Below, piece after piece: positions 9,963-19,326 of a stretch of DNA of 64,000 nucleotides (position 1 is the stretch's first letter; each line of letters begins with the position of its first letter). The stretch is from JBEVJK01 sp963791325 (lineage in GTDB: Bacteria; Pseudomonadota; Alphaproteobacteria; Rhizobiales; Rhizobiaceae), in NCBI GenBank assembly GCA_963791325.1, contig CAWBRU010000023.1:310001-374000 (forward strand), in the 5' to 3' direction. The position numbers and the translations under genes are program-made. A model generated the notes under the pieces. It was given only the letters and a program-made list of their open reading frames with translations, did not search any database and was not told the origin of the DNA.

Positions 9963-11617
9963 GTGACCAATTTGCCGAAATCAATCACCTACCGCCGCGA
10001 GTGGTTGACTCCCGATGTGCTTTCCGGCCTGTCCATCGCGGCGGTTGGCCTGCCCAGTGCCATCGCCTACCCGGCGATCGCCGGGCTGCCGCCTCAAGTC
10101 GGCCTCTATGCAGGCATGCTGCCGCTGGTGGGCTATGCTCTGTTCGGGTCGTCGCGCTACGTGATCGTTGGACCGGATGCCGGTACGACCATCGTGCTCG
10201 CCGCCGTGCTCGCCTCACTCGGCCAGACCACAGCCTCGCAAAACGTCGTCATTGCCGCCGCGGTTGCGGTCATCGTTGGCCTGCTTTGCGTCCTGGCCAG
10301 CCTGCTCAGGCTCGGCGTAATCGCCAACTTCCTGTCGCGCCCCGTCCTCATCGGCTTCATCAGTGGCATCTCCATTTCGATCCTGGTCGGCCAGATCGGT
10401 CGCTTTACCGGCGTCAAGCTGGATAGCGACGGCCTGATCCGTCCGATCGTCGAAATCACTCGCCGTTGGGCGGAGGTGAATTGGGCAAGCCTGGTCCTGG
10501 CGATGTTGCTCTTTCTCATGCTGCGGCTTCTGGCAGCGCGCCTGCCGGCCATTCCGCGACCGCTCGTCGCCATCTGGTGGCCACCGCACTGTCGATGCTC
10601 TTGAATCTGCCGGCCCACGGCGTTGCCGTGATCGGCGCTGTGCCTTCCGAGCTGCCCGCCTTCCACTTGCCTGTCGGCACTCCGGTGCCGCTCGATCAGC
10701 TCCTGCTTGGCGCGGGAGCCGTGCTGCTGGTGAGTTTCGGCTCGGGCATCGTCACCGTGCGGAGCTTTGCTGCGCGTACCGGCGAACGGATCGATGCCAA
10801 TCGCGAACTGATCGGCTTCGGCGCGGCCAACATTGCCTCGGGCCTGTTCGGCGGCTTTCCTGTGACCGCGTCAGATTCGCGCACTGCCGTGAATTTATCG
10901 ATGGGCGGCAGAAGCCAGGTCGCCGGCGTGGTCGCCGCTCTGTCGCTGATGCTGGCGGTGGTGTTTCTCAGCCGTCCGTTGAGCCTCGTTCCAACCGCCG
11001 CCCTGGGCGCCGTGCTTGCCTCGGCCGCGGTCTCATTGATCGACGTCCCGGCCTTCGCCAAGCTCTGGCGAACCAGTCGGGCCGAATTCCTGTTCGCCTT
11101 GATTGGCATGATCGGTGCCATCAGCCTCGGCGTCCTGCAAGGCGTGATCGTCGCCGTCTCCGCGACTCTGGTCTACTTGCTGATCAAGGGTCTGGCGCCG
11201 CACGACGCCCTGCTCGGCCGAATTCCCGGCCGGGAAGGCTTATTCAAACTGCATCGGCACCCCGATGCGCGCGCGATCGAGGGCCTTACGCTGTGGCTGT
11301 TCCAGGGCAGCCTGCTGTTTTTCAATGCCGAGCACGTCAAGGACCGCCTCGACAGCTTGGCGGCATCCCTCCCTGCCGGAAGCTGGTTCGTCCTGGACGC
11401 CAGTGCCGTCGTTGACGTCGACACCACCGCGGCCGCGATGCTGGAGGACGCGCTTGGGCTGTTTGAGGCAAAAGGAATTTGCTTCGGCATCGCGGAGCTG
11501 CACAGCGAGCCGCTTCTTCTTCTTCGCCGATCGGGCGTGCTGGAGCGCATCGGACCGGCAATGGTCTTCGATGATCTGGAAGATGCCTGCGCCGCGTTCG
11601 AGCGACGAACCGCCTGA
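9963..11617 (+). pseudogene. SulP/SLC26-type anion transporter with STAS domain, frameshifted
   Basis: Two frames (to about 10,573, then onward) together give a protein of about 550 residues. The first half has the SulP signature: Gly-Leu-Pro-Ser-Ala-Ile-Ala-Tyr-Pro, Gly-Leu-Pro-Pro-Gln-Val-Gly-Leu-Tyr and Gly-Pro-Asp-Ala-Gly-Thr. The second half continues the membrane helices and ends in a cytoplasmic STAS domain (about the last 120 residues, with Asp-Ala-Ser-Ala-Val-Val-Asp-Val-Asp). One missing G in the codons for Ile-Val-Val-Ala near 10,573 breaks the frame. SulP proteins carry sulfate, bicarbonate or other anions. I placed the start at GTG 9963, but TTG 9933 is also in frame. As read the gene is broken, and a sequencing error is possible. 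Confidence 0.8.
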
Positions 11618-11787
11618 CGCATGGCTTACGTCGGGGCTCCGCCACGTTACCCGAGGCTACGCGATCATACGGGCATGTGGCGCGGGACATGTTGCGCGCG
11701 AGTTGATACGCTAGATGGGCTGAGTTGGTTCTCAGGCGGCTAGGCGAGCAACCTTCAGCAAGACAGGGCCGAATTTTGGGATTGATC

Positions 11788-12615
11788 ATGGGTACAAAAG
11801 TCACGCTCAGATCGCTCATCCTGATTTTTGCGACCAGCTGGTTGATGATGTGCGACGCGCATGCCATCGAGCAGGCCTTCGAACCGATCGAGCCGACGGC
11901 CTCCGAAGCCGAGGCGCAGATCGGGCAGCGGCAGCCCACCTTTCCGTTTGATGTTTCCTTTGGCGTCGCCTTCACCACCAACTATGTGTCGCGGGGCATT
12001 ACCAACTCGGGCGATCATCCTGCCGTTCAAGGCTACGTTGAGCCGAGCATCGGACCACTCTATCTGAACGTCTGGTCCTCCAATGTCGATTTCGGTGAGG
12101 ACTTTGAAGGCGCAGAGATCGATACGGCAATTGGGGTGAGGTCAGAGTTCGGCCCGCTTTCGCTCGACCTCGGCTACGTCCACTATTTCTATGCGCCCAA
12201 GGACGTCAGCCCAGACTATGGCGAGCTGTTTGCCAAGGCCGACTACAACTACAACGACAGGTTCACGCTCGGGGCGCGCGTCTTCTTCGCCCCTGACTAC
12301 AATCAGAGCGGCGACACAGCGACCTTCGTGGCCGGCGGCATCAAGGTGCCGCTGCCGCATGATTTCTCCGTTTACGCCGGCATTGGCTATCAGTTTTTCG
12401 AAGATCCAAAAGCGTTCGAGCAGCTCGCCTGGACGGCGGGCGTTTCCTACAGCTGGAAAGCCCTGACCTTCGACGTCCGCTACTGGGATACCGATCTCAG
12501 CGACGACGAGTGCGTGGCGCGCAGTGGTTTCGCCAATGGCTGCGATGCGCGAGTCGTTGCCACGGTCTCACTCGATACCGCCTGGTCGACACTCAAGGAG
12601 CACTTCGGCCGCTGA
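11788..12615 (+). CDS. TorF-family putative outer-membrane porin
   Basis: The protein has 275 residues from ATG 11788, with a signal peptide (basic start, hydrophobic Leu-Ile-Leu-Ile-Phe stretch, cut near Ala-His-Ala). The mature part has the TorF/TIGR02001 pattern: an early Phe-Thr-Thr-Asn-Tyr-Val-Ser-Arg-Gly, alternating hydrophobic and aromatic strands, and a Tyr-Trp-Asp-Thr-Asp-Leu segment near the end. The final strand ends in a cysteine-bearing loop and a Ser-Leu-Asp-Thr stretch. It is predicted to form a beta-barrel in the outer membrane, and its substrate is unknown. It lies 34 bases before the next gene in the same direction. A longer in-frame start at 11725 lacks a signal peptide and was not used. 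Confidence 0.8.
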   Translation: MGTKVTLRSLILIFATSWLMMCDAHAIEQAFEPIEPTASEAEAQIGQRQPTFPFDVSFGVAFTTNYVSRGITNSGDHPAVQGYVEPSIGPLYLNVWSSNVDFGEDFEGAEIDTAIGVRSEFGPLSLDLGYVHYFYAPKDVSPDYGELFAKADYNYNDRFTLGARVFFAPDYNQSGDTATFVAGGIKVPLPHDFSVYAGIGYQFFEDPKAFEQLAWTAGVSYSWKALTFDVRYWDTDLSDDECVARSGFANGCDARVVATVSLDTAWSTLKEHFGR

Positions 12616-12649
12616 GCGCAGATCTGGGAACTCAAAATTGGAGGCAGCA

Positions 12650-13108
12650 ATGGCTGAAACGAAATCTTCGAGCGGGAACAATCCGATCCCCAGCGCGGCA
12701 GACCTGCGCAAGCTGATGCTTGATAAAGAAATGGCCGAGATGGAGAAAGAGGAGAAGGCCAGGCGACTGAAAGCGAAGGAGCATGAGGACGTTGCACAGA
12801 CGTTCTTGACCGAACACGTCACCGAGGCGGAGCGGGCGAAGATCCAGCGACTGGTCCGCGCTGCCGTCGAGCAGGGCAAGACCGAGGCGCTCGTCTATAG
12901 CTTCTCCAGCGATCTGTGCACGGACGGCGGACGGGCGATCAACAGTGCCGCGCCGGGCTGGCCCGATACGCTGCAGGGCAAAGCGCGCGAACTCTACGAC
13001 CGGTACGAGGAAGCGATTAAACCGCGCGGCTACAAGCTCAAAGCCATGATCATCAATTTCCCCGGTGGGATCCCCGGCGACGTCGGCTTTTATCTATCCT
13101 GGGGGTGA
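12650..13108 (+). CDS. Hypothetical cytosolic protein with charged coiled coil
   Basis: The protein has 152 residues, starting at ATG 12650 behind GGAGG (12640-12644). Residues about 15-50 form a highly charged Lys/Glu coiled coil. The rest is globular, with a Ser-Ser-Asp-Leu-Cys-Thr-Asp-Gly-Gly-Arg-Ala-Ile motif and a C-terminal Gly-Gly-Ile-Pro-Gly-Asp-Val-Gly-Phe-Tyr. I do not recognise a named domain, but the ribosome-binding site, codon use and clean end support a real gene. It lies between the porin and the arginine deiminase operon, and may be cotranscribed with the porin. Confidence 0.7.
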   Translation: MAETKSSSGNNPIPSAADLRKLMLDKEMAEMEKEEKARRLKAKEHEDVAQTFLTEHVTEAERAKIQRLVRAAVEQGKTEALVYSFSSDLCTDGGRAINSAAPGWPDTLQGKARELYDRYEEAIKPRGYKLKAMIINFPGGIPGDVGFYLSWG

Positions 13109-13183
13109 CTCGGTGAACTCAGAGCCGCTCTTTGAACTCGTGCCCCTCGGCTCCGAACAGACAGGTTGCCGGTAAGGGTCTGA

Positions 13184-13384
13184 TTGTGCCGATTGAGGCA
13201 ACTCACCGGAACAGAAATAAAAAGGCCACAGAATTTGCCGATCGCATTCCTTATTCTATTCTTGCTGATCACGCTGGTCAGTGCGCTGACGTGGATTGTC
13301 TCCACCGGCCAGTACGGCCGACCGCTCATCCCGAGCTTTGGCCCCGCCGCCGCACCGCCCGCGATGGCCGGCGCGACGGGGTGA
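13184..13384 (+). pseudogene. Stub matching the N-terminus of a YfcC/ArcD-type transporter
   Basis: The 66-residue frame from TTG 13184 contains one hydrophobic helix. This closely matches the first helix of YfcC/ArcD-like basic amino acid antiporters: a Pro-x-Ala-Phe-x-x-Leu-Phe run, then Ala-Leu-Thr-Trp-Ile-Val and Gly-Gln-Tyr, where the family has Trp-Ile-(Ile/Val)-Pro-Ala-Gly-Gln-Tyr. After that it drifts into Pro/Ala-rich sequence and stops 4 bases before the antiporter ATG. I read it as the remains of an older transporter replaced by the APC-type antiporter. It could instead be retained as a short membrane peptide of the operon, since AAGGG precedes the TTG. Confidence 0.5.
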
Positions 13385-13388
13385 AGCC

Positions 13389-14756
13389 ATGCTGCAGGAA
13401 GCTGTGCTCCCCGCCCGAGAGGACGCGCGACAGAACGCTCTCGGGCTCACCGCGTGCACGGCGCTGGTGGTCGGCAACATGATCGGCTCGGGCATCTTCC
13501 TGCTGCCGGCGTCGCTCGCTGCCTTCGGTCCGATCTCGCTGGCCGGCTGGGTGCTGACTTCGCTCGGTGCGCTGGTCCTGGCGGTGATCTTCGGCCGCCT
13601 GTCGCGCCTGGTGATGAAGACGGGCGGTCCCTATGCCTATACCGAAGCCGGCTATGGCGACTTCGCCGGCTTCATCATCGCCTGGGGCTATTGGATCGCA
13701 CTGTGGACCGGAAACGCCGGCGTTGCGGTCGCGCTGGCCGGCTACGTCGGCTTTTTGGTCCCAGCCGTCGCGGTTTCGCCCGCTCTCAGCCTGGCTGTGG
13801 CCCTCGCTGCCATCTGGATACTCACGCTGGTCAATGTCCGCGGCGTCGCCGAGGCAGGTTTTGTCCAGATCGTCACCACCGTGCTGAAGCTGGTGCCGCT
13901 CGTGCTGATCGGCACCATCGGCCTTTTATGGATCGATCCGGCAAACTACACGCCCGTCAACACCGGCGGCACGTCCAACCTTTCCGCCGTCTCGGCTTCG
14001 GCCGCACTCACGCTGTGGGCCTATCTCGGCCTGGAATCCGCGACGGTGCCGGCCGGCGAGGTGGTCGAGCCGGAGAAGACAATTCCGCGGGCGACCATCA
14101 TCGGCGTCCTCATCGCCGCAGCAGTCTACATCGCCGTGACGACGGTCGCGATCGGCGTCGTTCCCTCGGCCGACCTCGCCAGGTCGTCCGCACCGCTTGC
14201 CGATGTCTCCAAGACGATGTGGGGACCGCTGGGCGGAACGCTGGTCGCATTCGGCGCGGTGATCTCGACCTTCGGCACGTTGAACGGCTTCACGCTGCTC
14301 ACCGGCCAGGTGCCCTACGGCGCCGCGCTGGACCATGTCTTTCCGGACTGGCTGGCGCGGCTCTCCCGCTTCGGCACGCCGGCCAACGCGCTCATCTTCT
14401 CCAACCTGCTCGCCTCGCTGCTGGTGATCATGAACTTCTCCCAAGGGCTGGTCGGTGCCTTCAACACCATCATCCTGCTCGCGGTCATGTCGAGCCTTCT
14501 GCCCTACGCGCTCTGCTCGCTGGCCGAACTGATGATCCTGGCGCGGCGCGGCCGGAGCGAAGCAGGGCGCGACCTCCCCAAGGTGGCCGTCCTGGGTGCG
14601 GTCGGCTTCCTCTACGCAGCGCTCGCCATCTACGGGGCAGGCGCCGAGACCGTATTCCTCGGCTTCCTGCTCATTCTCGCGGGTATCCCCATCCACGTCT
14701 GGCTGAAGGCGCAGCGCGCTCGCATCGGCGCCGCTGGCGGGCTTTCGCACAACTGA
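13389..14756 (+). CDS. APC-family amino acid antiporter of the arginine deiminase operon
   Basis: The protein has 455 residues and about 12 transmembrane helices. The APC signature Gly-Asn-Met-Ile-Gly-Ser-Gly-Ile-Phe lies at about residues 27-35 (helix 1), as in AdiC, PotE and CadB, where it binds the substrate backbone. A Tyr-Leu-Gly-Leu-Glu-Ser-Ala-Thr-Val-Pro segment in helix 6 is also AdiC-like. Because arcA starts 14 bases after its stop, I infer arginine/ornithine exchange, bringing in arginine and exporting ornithine without energy cost. It is of the AdiC type rather than classic ArcD. The ATG at 13389 was chosen over the in-frame 13296 because the conserved N-terminus starts there. 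Confidence 0.85.
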   Translation: MLQEAVLPAREDARQNALGLTACTALVVGNMIGSGIFLLPASLAAFGPISLAGWVLTSLGALVLAVIFGRLSRLVMKTGGPYAYTEAGYGDFAGFIIAWGYWIALWTGNAGVAVALAGYVGFLVPAVAVSPALSLAVALAAIWILTLVNVRGVAEAGFVQIVTTVLKLVPLVLIGTIGLLWIDPANYTPVNTGGTSNLSAVSASAALTLWAYLGLESATVPAGEVVEPEKTIPRATIIGVLIAAAVYIAVTTVAIGVVPSADLARSSAPLADVSKTMWGPLGGTLVAFGAVISTFGTLNGFTLLTGQVPYGAALDHVFPDWLARLSRFGTPANALIFSNLLASLLVIMNFSQGLVGAFNTIILLAVMSSLLPYALCSLAELMILARRGRSEAGRDLPKVAVLGAVGFLYAALAIYGAGAETVFLGFLLILAGIPIHVWLKAQRARIGAAGGLSHN

Positions 14757-14770
14757 GGGAGATTTCGACC

Positions 14771-15997
14771 ATGCAGTTCGGCGTCCATTCCGAGATCGGC
14801 AAGCTCAAGAAAGTGATGGTGTCGCGGCCCTCGCTCGCCCATGCGCGGCTGACGCCCGGCAACTGCCACGACCTTCTCTTCGACGACGTGATCTGGGTGC
14901 AGAAGGCGCGCTCCGACCACGCCGATTTCGTGCTCAGGATGAAGGACCGGGATATCGACGTCTATGACATCCAGGACCTGCTCGGCCAGGTGTTCGAGAC
15001 CTCGCCCGAAGGGCGGGCCTTCGTCCTCGACCGCCGCATCAACGACAACTATGTCGGGCCGACCTTTGCCAAGCTGCTCCGGCCGTGGCTCGACGAGCTT
15101 GAAGGGCCCCTCCTGGCGCGGCACCTGCTGGGCGGCATCGTGCTCGAGGACCTGCCGGCCGGCATGATCACCCCGCTGATGCGCGATGTGCTCTCGTCCA
15201 ATGAGTTCATCTTGCGCCCGGTGCCCAACGCGCTCTTTCAGCGCGACCCGTCCTGCTGGATCTACAACGGCCTCACGCTCAACCCGATGTTCTGGCCGGC
15301 CCGTAAGCCGGAGACGCTCTATCAGCGCGCGGTCTACAAATTCCACCCGCTGTTCACCAAGAACGAGTTCGAGATCTGGTGGGGCGACGGCGACGAGGAT
15401 TGGGGCAATACCAGCATGGAAGGCGGCGACGTCATGCCGATCGGCAACGGCGTCGTCCTGATCGGCATGGGCGAGCGCACCACGCGCCAGGCGGTCAACC
15501 AGGTGGCGGACCGGCTGTTTGCCAAGAAAGCTGCCGAGCGGGTCATCGCCTGCGTCATGCCGAAGTCGCGCGCTGCCATGCACCTCGACACCGTGTTCTC
15601 CTGCCTCGACCACGACAAGGTGACTGCGTTCCGCGAGGTCGTCGACCAGATCGCCTGCTTCTCGCTGCGCCCCGACGGCAATGGCGGCATCGAGATCCGC
15701 AAGGAGGGCCGGCCTCTCTTCGACGTCTACAAGGAGGCGCTGGGGCTCGCCGACCTGCTGGTCATCGGCACCGGCGGCAACGGCTTCGAGCAGGAGCGCG
15801 AGCAATGGGACGACGGCAACAACGTCGTCGCGCTCGAGCCGGGCGTGGTGGTCGGCTACGACCGCAACATCCACACCAACACACTGCTTCGCCGCGCCGG
15901 CGTCGAAGTCATCACCATCGGCAGCCAGGAACTGGGACGCGGCCGCGGCGGCGGCCACTGCATGACCTGCCCCATCCTGCGCGATCCGGCCTACTGA
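14771..15997 (+). CDS. arcA: Arginine deiminase
   Basis: The protein has 408 residues, the usual length for ArcA. It hydrolyses L-arginine to citrulline and ammonia in the cytosol. Family motifs are present in order: Phe-Gln-Arg-Asp near residue 160, a Met-Glu-Gly-Gly-Asp-Val segment near 221, His-Leu-Asp-Thr-Val-Phe-Ser (catalytic His) near 274, and the C-terminal Gly-Gly-Gly-His-Cys-Met-Thr-Cys-Pro with the nucleophilic Cys near 398. It is the second gene of the antiporter-arcA-arcB-arcC operon. The frame stays open far upstream across the antiporter gene, but only the ATG at 14771 begins the family sequence. Confidence 0.95.
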   Translation: MQFGVHSEIGKLKKVMVSRPSLAHARLTPGNCHDLLFDDVIWVQKARSDHADFVLRMKDRDIDVYDIQDLLGQVFETSPEGRAFVLDRRINDNYVGPTFAKLLRPWLDELEGPLLARHLLGGIVLEDLPAGMITPLMRDVLSSNEFILRPVPNALFQRDPSCWIYNGLTLNPMFWPARKPETLYQRAVYKFHPLFTKNEFEIWWGDGDEDWGNTSMEGGDVMPIGNGVVLIGMGERTTRQAVNQVADRLFAKKAAERVIACVMPKSRAAMHLDTVFSCLDHDKVTAFREVVDQIACFSLRPDGNGGIEIRKEGRPLFDVYKEALGLADLLVIGTGGNGFEQEREQWDDGNNVVALEPGVVVGYDRNIHTNTLLRRAGVEVITIGSQELGRGRGGGHCMTCPILRDPAY

Positions 15998-16025
15998 TCA
16001 ACCAAAGCACTTCGGGAGGACTGTC

Positions 16026-17027
16026 ATGGCTTTCAATCTCAAGGGCCGCAGCTATCTCAAGATCACCGACTTCACCCAGCGCGAGATGCTCTATTTGCTC
16101 GATCTGTCGCGGGATCTGAAGCGGGCCAAATACGCCCGCTCCGAGCAGCCGGCGCTGGCCGGGCGCGAGATCTGCCTGATCTTCGAAAAGACCTCGACCC
16201 GGACGCGCTGCGCCTTCGAGGTCGCGGCCTACGACCAGGGGGCGCACATCACCTATCTCGACCCGAGCGGCAGCCAGATCGGCCACAAGGAATTGATGAA
16301 GGACACCGCCCGCGTGCTTGGCCGCATGTTCGACGCCATCGAATTCCGCGGCGCCGGCCAGGGCATGGTCGAGGAGCTGGCACAATACGCCGGCGTGCCG
16401 GTGTATAATGGCCTCACCGACGACTGGCATCCGACCCAGATGCTGGCCGACATGCTTACCATGGTCGAGCACGCCGACAAGCCGCGCACCCAGATCAGCT
16501 ATGCCTTCCTCGGCGACGCCCGCAACAACATGGGCAATTCGCTGCTGGTCATGGGCGCGATCATGGGCTGCGACGTGCGCATGGTGGCGCCGAAGGAGAA
16601 CCAGCCCCACGAGGAGGTGCAGGAGATGGCGCGCCGGCACGCAGCCGAGACCGGCGCCCGCATCCTGATCACCGACGATATCGATGCAGGCGTGAAGGGC
16701 GTCGATTTCGTCCACACCGACGTGTGGGTGTCGATGGGCGAAGCCAAGGAGGTGTGGGAGAGCCGCATCAAGCTGCTCAAGCCCTATCAGGTCAACAAGG
16801 CGCTGATGCAGAAGACCGGCAACCCCAACGTCAAGTTCATGCACTGCCTGCCCGCCTTCCACAACACCGAGACCAAGATCGGCAAAGAGATGGCGGAAAA
16901 ATTCGGGATCACCGAGATGGAGGTCACCGAAGAAGTGTTCGAGAGCCCAGCGAACATCGCCTTCGAGCAGGCCGAAAACCGCATGCACACGATCAAGGCG
17001 ATCCTGGTCGCCACCTTGGGGAACTGA
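16026..17027 (+). CDS. arcB: Ornithine carbamoyltransferase, catabolic type
   Basis: The protein has 333 residues, the length of catabolic and long OTCs. It carries the carbamoyl-phosphate motif Ser-Thr-Arg-Thr-Arg (near 57-61) and the ornithine-side motif His-Cys-Leu-Pro-Ala-Phe-His (near 273-279). In the deiminase pathway it runs backwards, splitting citrulline with phosphate to ornithine and carbamoyl phosphate. It starts 28 bases after arcA with GGGAGG upstream and is followed 3 bases later by arcC. The anabolic role (argF) cannot be excluded by sequence, but the operon argues for catabolism. Confidence 0.93.
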   Translation: MAFNLKGRSYLKITDFTQREMLYLLDLSRDLKRAKYARSEQPALAGREICLIFEKTSTRTRCAFEVAAYDQGAHITYLDPSGSQIGHKELMKDTARVLGRMFDAIEFRGAGQGMVEELAQYAGVPVYNGLTDDWHPTQMLADMLTMVEHADKPRTQISYAFLGDARNNMGNSLLVMGAIMGCDVRMVAPKENQPHEEVQEMARRHAAETGARILITDDIDAGVKGVDFVHTDVWVSMGEAKEVWESRIKLLKPYQVNKALMQKTGNPNVKFMHCLPAFHNTETKIGKEMAEKFGITEMEVTEEVFESPANIAFEQAENRMHTIKAILVATLGN

Positions 17028-17030
17028 GCC

Positions 17031-17966
17031 ATGGGACGCGTCGTCGTCGCCCTCGGGGGCAATGCGCTGCTCAAGCGCGGCGAGGAGATGACCGCCGAGA
17101 ACCAGCGCCGCAACGCCAGGCTCGCGGCCGAGATGCTGGCGCCGCTCTGCCTGGAGCACGAGACGGTGATCACCCACGGCAACGGCCCCCAGGTGGGGCT
17201 GCTTGCGCTGCAGGAGCTGGCCTATGAGGGCGAGGACTATCCTTTGGACGTGCTCGGGGCCGAGACGGTCGGCATGATCGGCTACATGATCGAGCAGGAA
17301 CTGGGCAACATGCTGCCGTTCGAGAAGCCGATCGCTACGCTGTTGACAATGGTCGAAGTCGATCCGCACGACCCCGCCTTCCGCGACCCGACCAAATTCA
17401 TCGGCAAGGTCTACACGGAAGAGGAGGCCCGCAACGAGGCGGCCGACAAGGGCTGGCAAGTCAAGCCGGACGGCAAGCACTGGCGCCGCGTCGTGCCCTC
17501 GCCGCTCCCCAAGCGCATCTTCCAGCTCCGGCCGATCGAGTGGCTGCTGGACAAGGGCACGGTGGTGATCGCCGCCGGCGGCGGCGGTATTCCGACCATG
17601 TACGAGCCGGGGAAGGAACGCCATCTGGTCGGTGTCGAATGCGTCATCGACAAGGACCGGGCCTCGGCCCTCCTGGCCAAGGAGATCGGCGCCGACTTCT
17701 TCGTCGTCGCCACCGATGCCGACGCCGTCTATCTCGATTGGGGCAAGCCGGAACAGAGGGCGATCCGCTCGGCAACGCCGGACTCGCTCGATCAGTTCGA
17801 GTTTCCCGCCGGATCGATGGGGCCCAAGGTCGAGGCAGCCCAGGACTTTGCGCGCGCGACCGGAAAGCGCGCCGTTATCTGCGCGCTGCCGGATGTGCCG
17901 GCTGCGGTGCGTGGCGAGAAGGGAACGACCGTCGACGTGGCGGCTGGGGAGATGCGCTACGGCTGA
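17031..17966 (+). CDS. arcC: Carbamate kinase
   Basis: The 311-residue amino acid kinase-fold protein converts carbamoyl phosphate and ADP to ATP, CO2 and ammonia. This is the energy-yielding last step of the arginine deiminase pathway. It has the N-terminal Ala-Leu-Gly-Gly-Asn-Ala-Leu motif (residues 5-11), His-Gly-Asn-Gly-Pro-Gln-Val-Gly near 47, and a Gly-Gly-Gly-Gly-Ile-Pro stretch near 184. The Thr-Asp-Ala-Asp-Ala-Val nucleotide region lies near 230 and the Gly-Ser-Met-Gly-Pro-Lys-Val motif near 261. It follows arcB with a 3-base gap and ends the operon. Confidence 0.95.
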   Translation: MGRVVVALGGNALLKRGEEMTAENQRRNARLAAEMLAPLCLEHETVITHGNGPQVGLLALQELAYEGEDYPLDVLGAETVGMIGYMIEQELGNMLPFEKPIATLLTMVEVDPHDPAFRDPTKFIGKVYTEEEARNEAADKGWQVKPDGKHWRRVVPSPLPKRIFQLRPIEWLLDKGTVVIAAGGGGIPTMYEPGKERHLVGVECVIDKDRASALLAKEIGADFFVVATDADAVYLDWGKPEQRAIRSATPDSLDQFEFPAGSMGPKVEAAQDFARATGKRAVICALPDVPAAVRGEKGTTVDVAAGEMRYG

Positions 17967-18338
17967 AGCAAAAGAGACTTATTCCGCGACCCGACAGCTC
18001 CTCCTGCGTCCAGCGACCCTTGCACCGTGGCGGTCTTTGCGCCGGGGTGCTCTCATCGGTACGGGCTTCGCCGGAGCACGCCAATCAGCAAGATCTCGCC
18101 GCCTGCCGAGCCGAGGCGCTCGGAGGGTGCGCGCCATCATCAGTTCGTCGGGCCTCCGCACAACGCTTCTCAGCCGCAAGGAGCTTGACCAAGTCGCGCG
18201 ATGCATGAAGACGAAGGGCTGCCCCGGATCGATGACACGCAACGCCCCTCCGACGTCGTGGGCATTGTTCATGTTTCGAAAAACCCTTAGCCTCGATCAA
18301 TGCCTTCGACGACGCGCGGCAGACGCGCGCCTCTCGGG
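17967..18338. other. Spacer between convergent operons
   Basis: The spacer lies between arcC and the oppositely oriented DUF2950 gene. Short open frames on both strands lack any family pattern. I saw no clear terminator. Confidence 0.4.
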
Positions 18339-19289
18339 TCAGTCGCCGGGATCCGTGACGAGCTCCCAGCTATCGTCCGGATCGAAGGTGTTGATCGCTG
18401 CCGCGATCTTCGCCGAGTTTGGTCCGAGGTCCTTCTCGTAGACCGTGCCGTGTTGATTGACAGTAAAAGTCATCACTCCGGTGCGATCATACTCTACGGG
18501 GGTGGCAATCACCCCGAAGCCAGCGATCATGTTGCCATTGATGACATAGTCATAGGCGCCACCTGCGACATGAGACCCTTGCCTGGTCAGCACGCGATAG
18601 CGGTAGCCGAAGTAGCCGCGCTTAGCTGACGTGGCCAGCTCGGCCTCGCTCAGCTGCGGGCCGATTGGGCTGTCGGGAACGCCGTCCCCGGGCTGCCAAA
18701 AGAGACCGTCATACGCCCCCGGCGAGCTGATCAGCTTCTGTGCGTATTCGTTGACCCCATCCTGGTCCCAATCGGTGGCGCGATAGAGCTCCTGGGCGTC
18801 AACGATCTGCCTCAGATTGGCGATCGTGGTGAGCTCGTTCTCGCCGATCCGCCGGTTGATCACCTCCTCGAGGCCGTCCACCGTCTGGAACGACCATTTG
18901 CCATCCTTTCGCACCGCCGGGAACGGGAACGGCCAGAGCTGGTCACCGAGGAGCAGCATCACCCGATCCGGATCGACCTGCTTCACCCCGATCGATTTGG
19001 CCGCCTCGGCCTGGATCTCCGGCAGCGACTGCGTCACCTCGTCCGACTTCTCGATTTGCGCTGGCGAAAGCCCGAGCAGAGTGGCCAGTTTCGCCTTGTC
19101 ACCTTCTGCCAGGACGGCCCGGAACTGCTTGACCAGATCGTCGCTCGACCCGAACGACGGTGGCGGGCCTCCGACGAATGCCCTGAACTCGCCGAGATCG
19201 TTTCGAGGCGCATCCTTGGCGGCCACCGGCGCCGCCAAAACAAGCAGCGCGGTGGCGCCGAGCAAGGCACTTGCAAATGTGCGTATCAT
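18339..19289 (-). CDS. DUF2950 family secreted protein
   Basis: From ATG 19289 the protein has 316 residues and begins with a signal peptide ending near Ala-Pro-Val-Ala-Ala. DUF2950 features include an early Phe-x-x-Pro-x-x-Ala-Val-Arg-Lys-Asp-Gly-Lys-Trp-Ser-Phe segment, Asn-Arg-Arg-Ile-Gly-Glu-Asn-Glu, and a Tyr-Gly-Tyr-Arg-Tyr-Arg-Val-Leu-Thr-Gln-Gly-like stretch. The C-terminal part contains Gly-Val-Met-Thr-Phe. The domain has no established biochemical function and is predicted to be periplasmic. It lies just downstream of a DUF3300 gene on the same strand, and these two families often occur together. Confidence 0.85.
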   Translation of the reverse strand: MIRTFASALLGATALLVLAAPVAAKDAPRNDLGEFRAFVGGPPPSFGSSDDLVKQFRAVLAEGDKAKLATLLGLSPAQIEKSDEVTQSLPEIQAEAAKSIGVKQVDPDRVMLLLGDQLWPFPFPAVRKDGKWSFQTVDGLEEVINRRIGENELTTIANLRQIVDAQELYRATDWDQDGVNEYAQKLISSPGAYDGLFWQPGDGVPDSPIGPQLSEAELATSAKRGYFGYRYRVLTRQGSHVAGGAYDYVINGNMIAGFGVIATPVEYDRTGVMTFTVNQHGTVYEKDLGPNSAKIAAAINTFDPDDSWELVTDPGD

Positions 19290-19326
19290 CTCAACAGCGT
19301 CCCCCGTGCCGTGCAGTAGCCCCAGG

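Noticed and set aside
13100..13390. An FNR/FixK box (TTGAT-N4-ATCAA) upstream of the arginine deiminase operon
   Set aside because: No convincing match was found by eye in this region, so I did not annotate one.
13454..15997. A single open frame of 847 codons spanning the antiporter and arcA
   Set aside because: Only the part from ATG 14771 matches arginine deiminase; the rest reads as arginine-rich shadow of the antiporter gene in a GC-rich genome.
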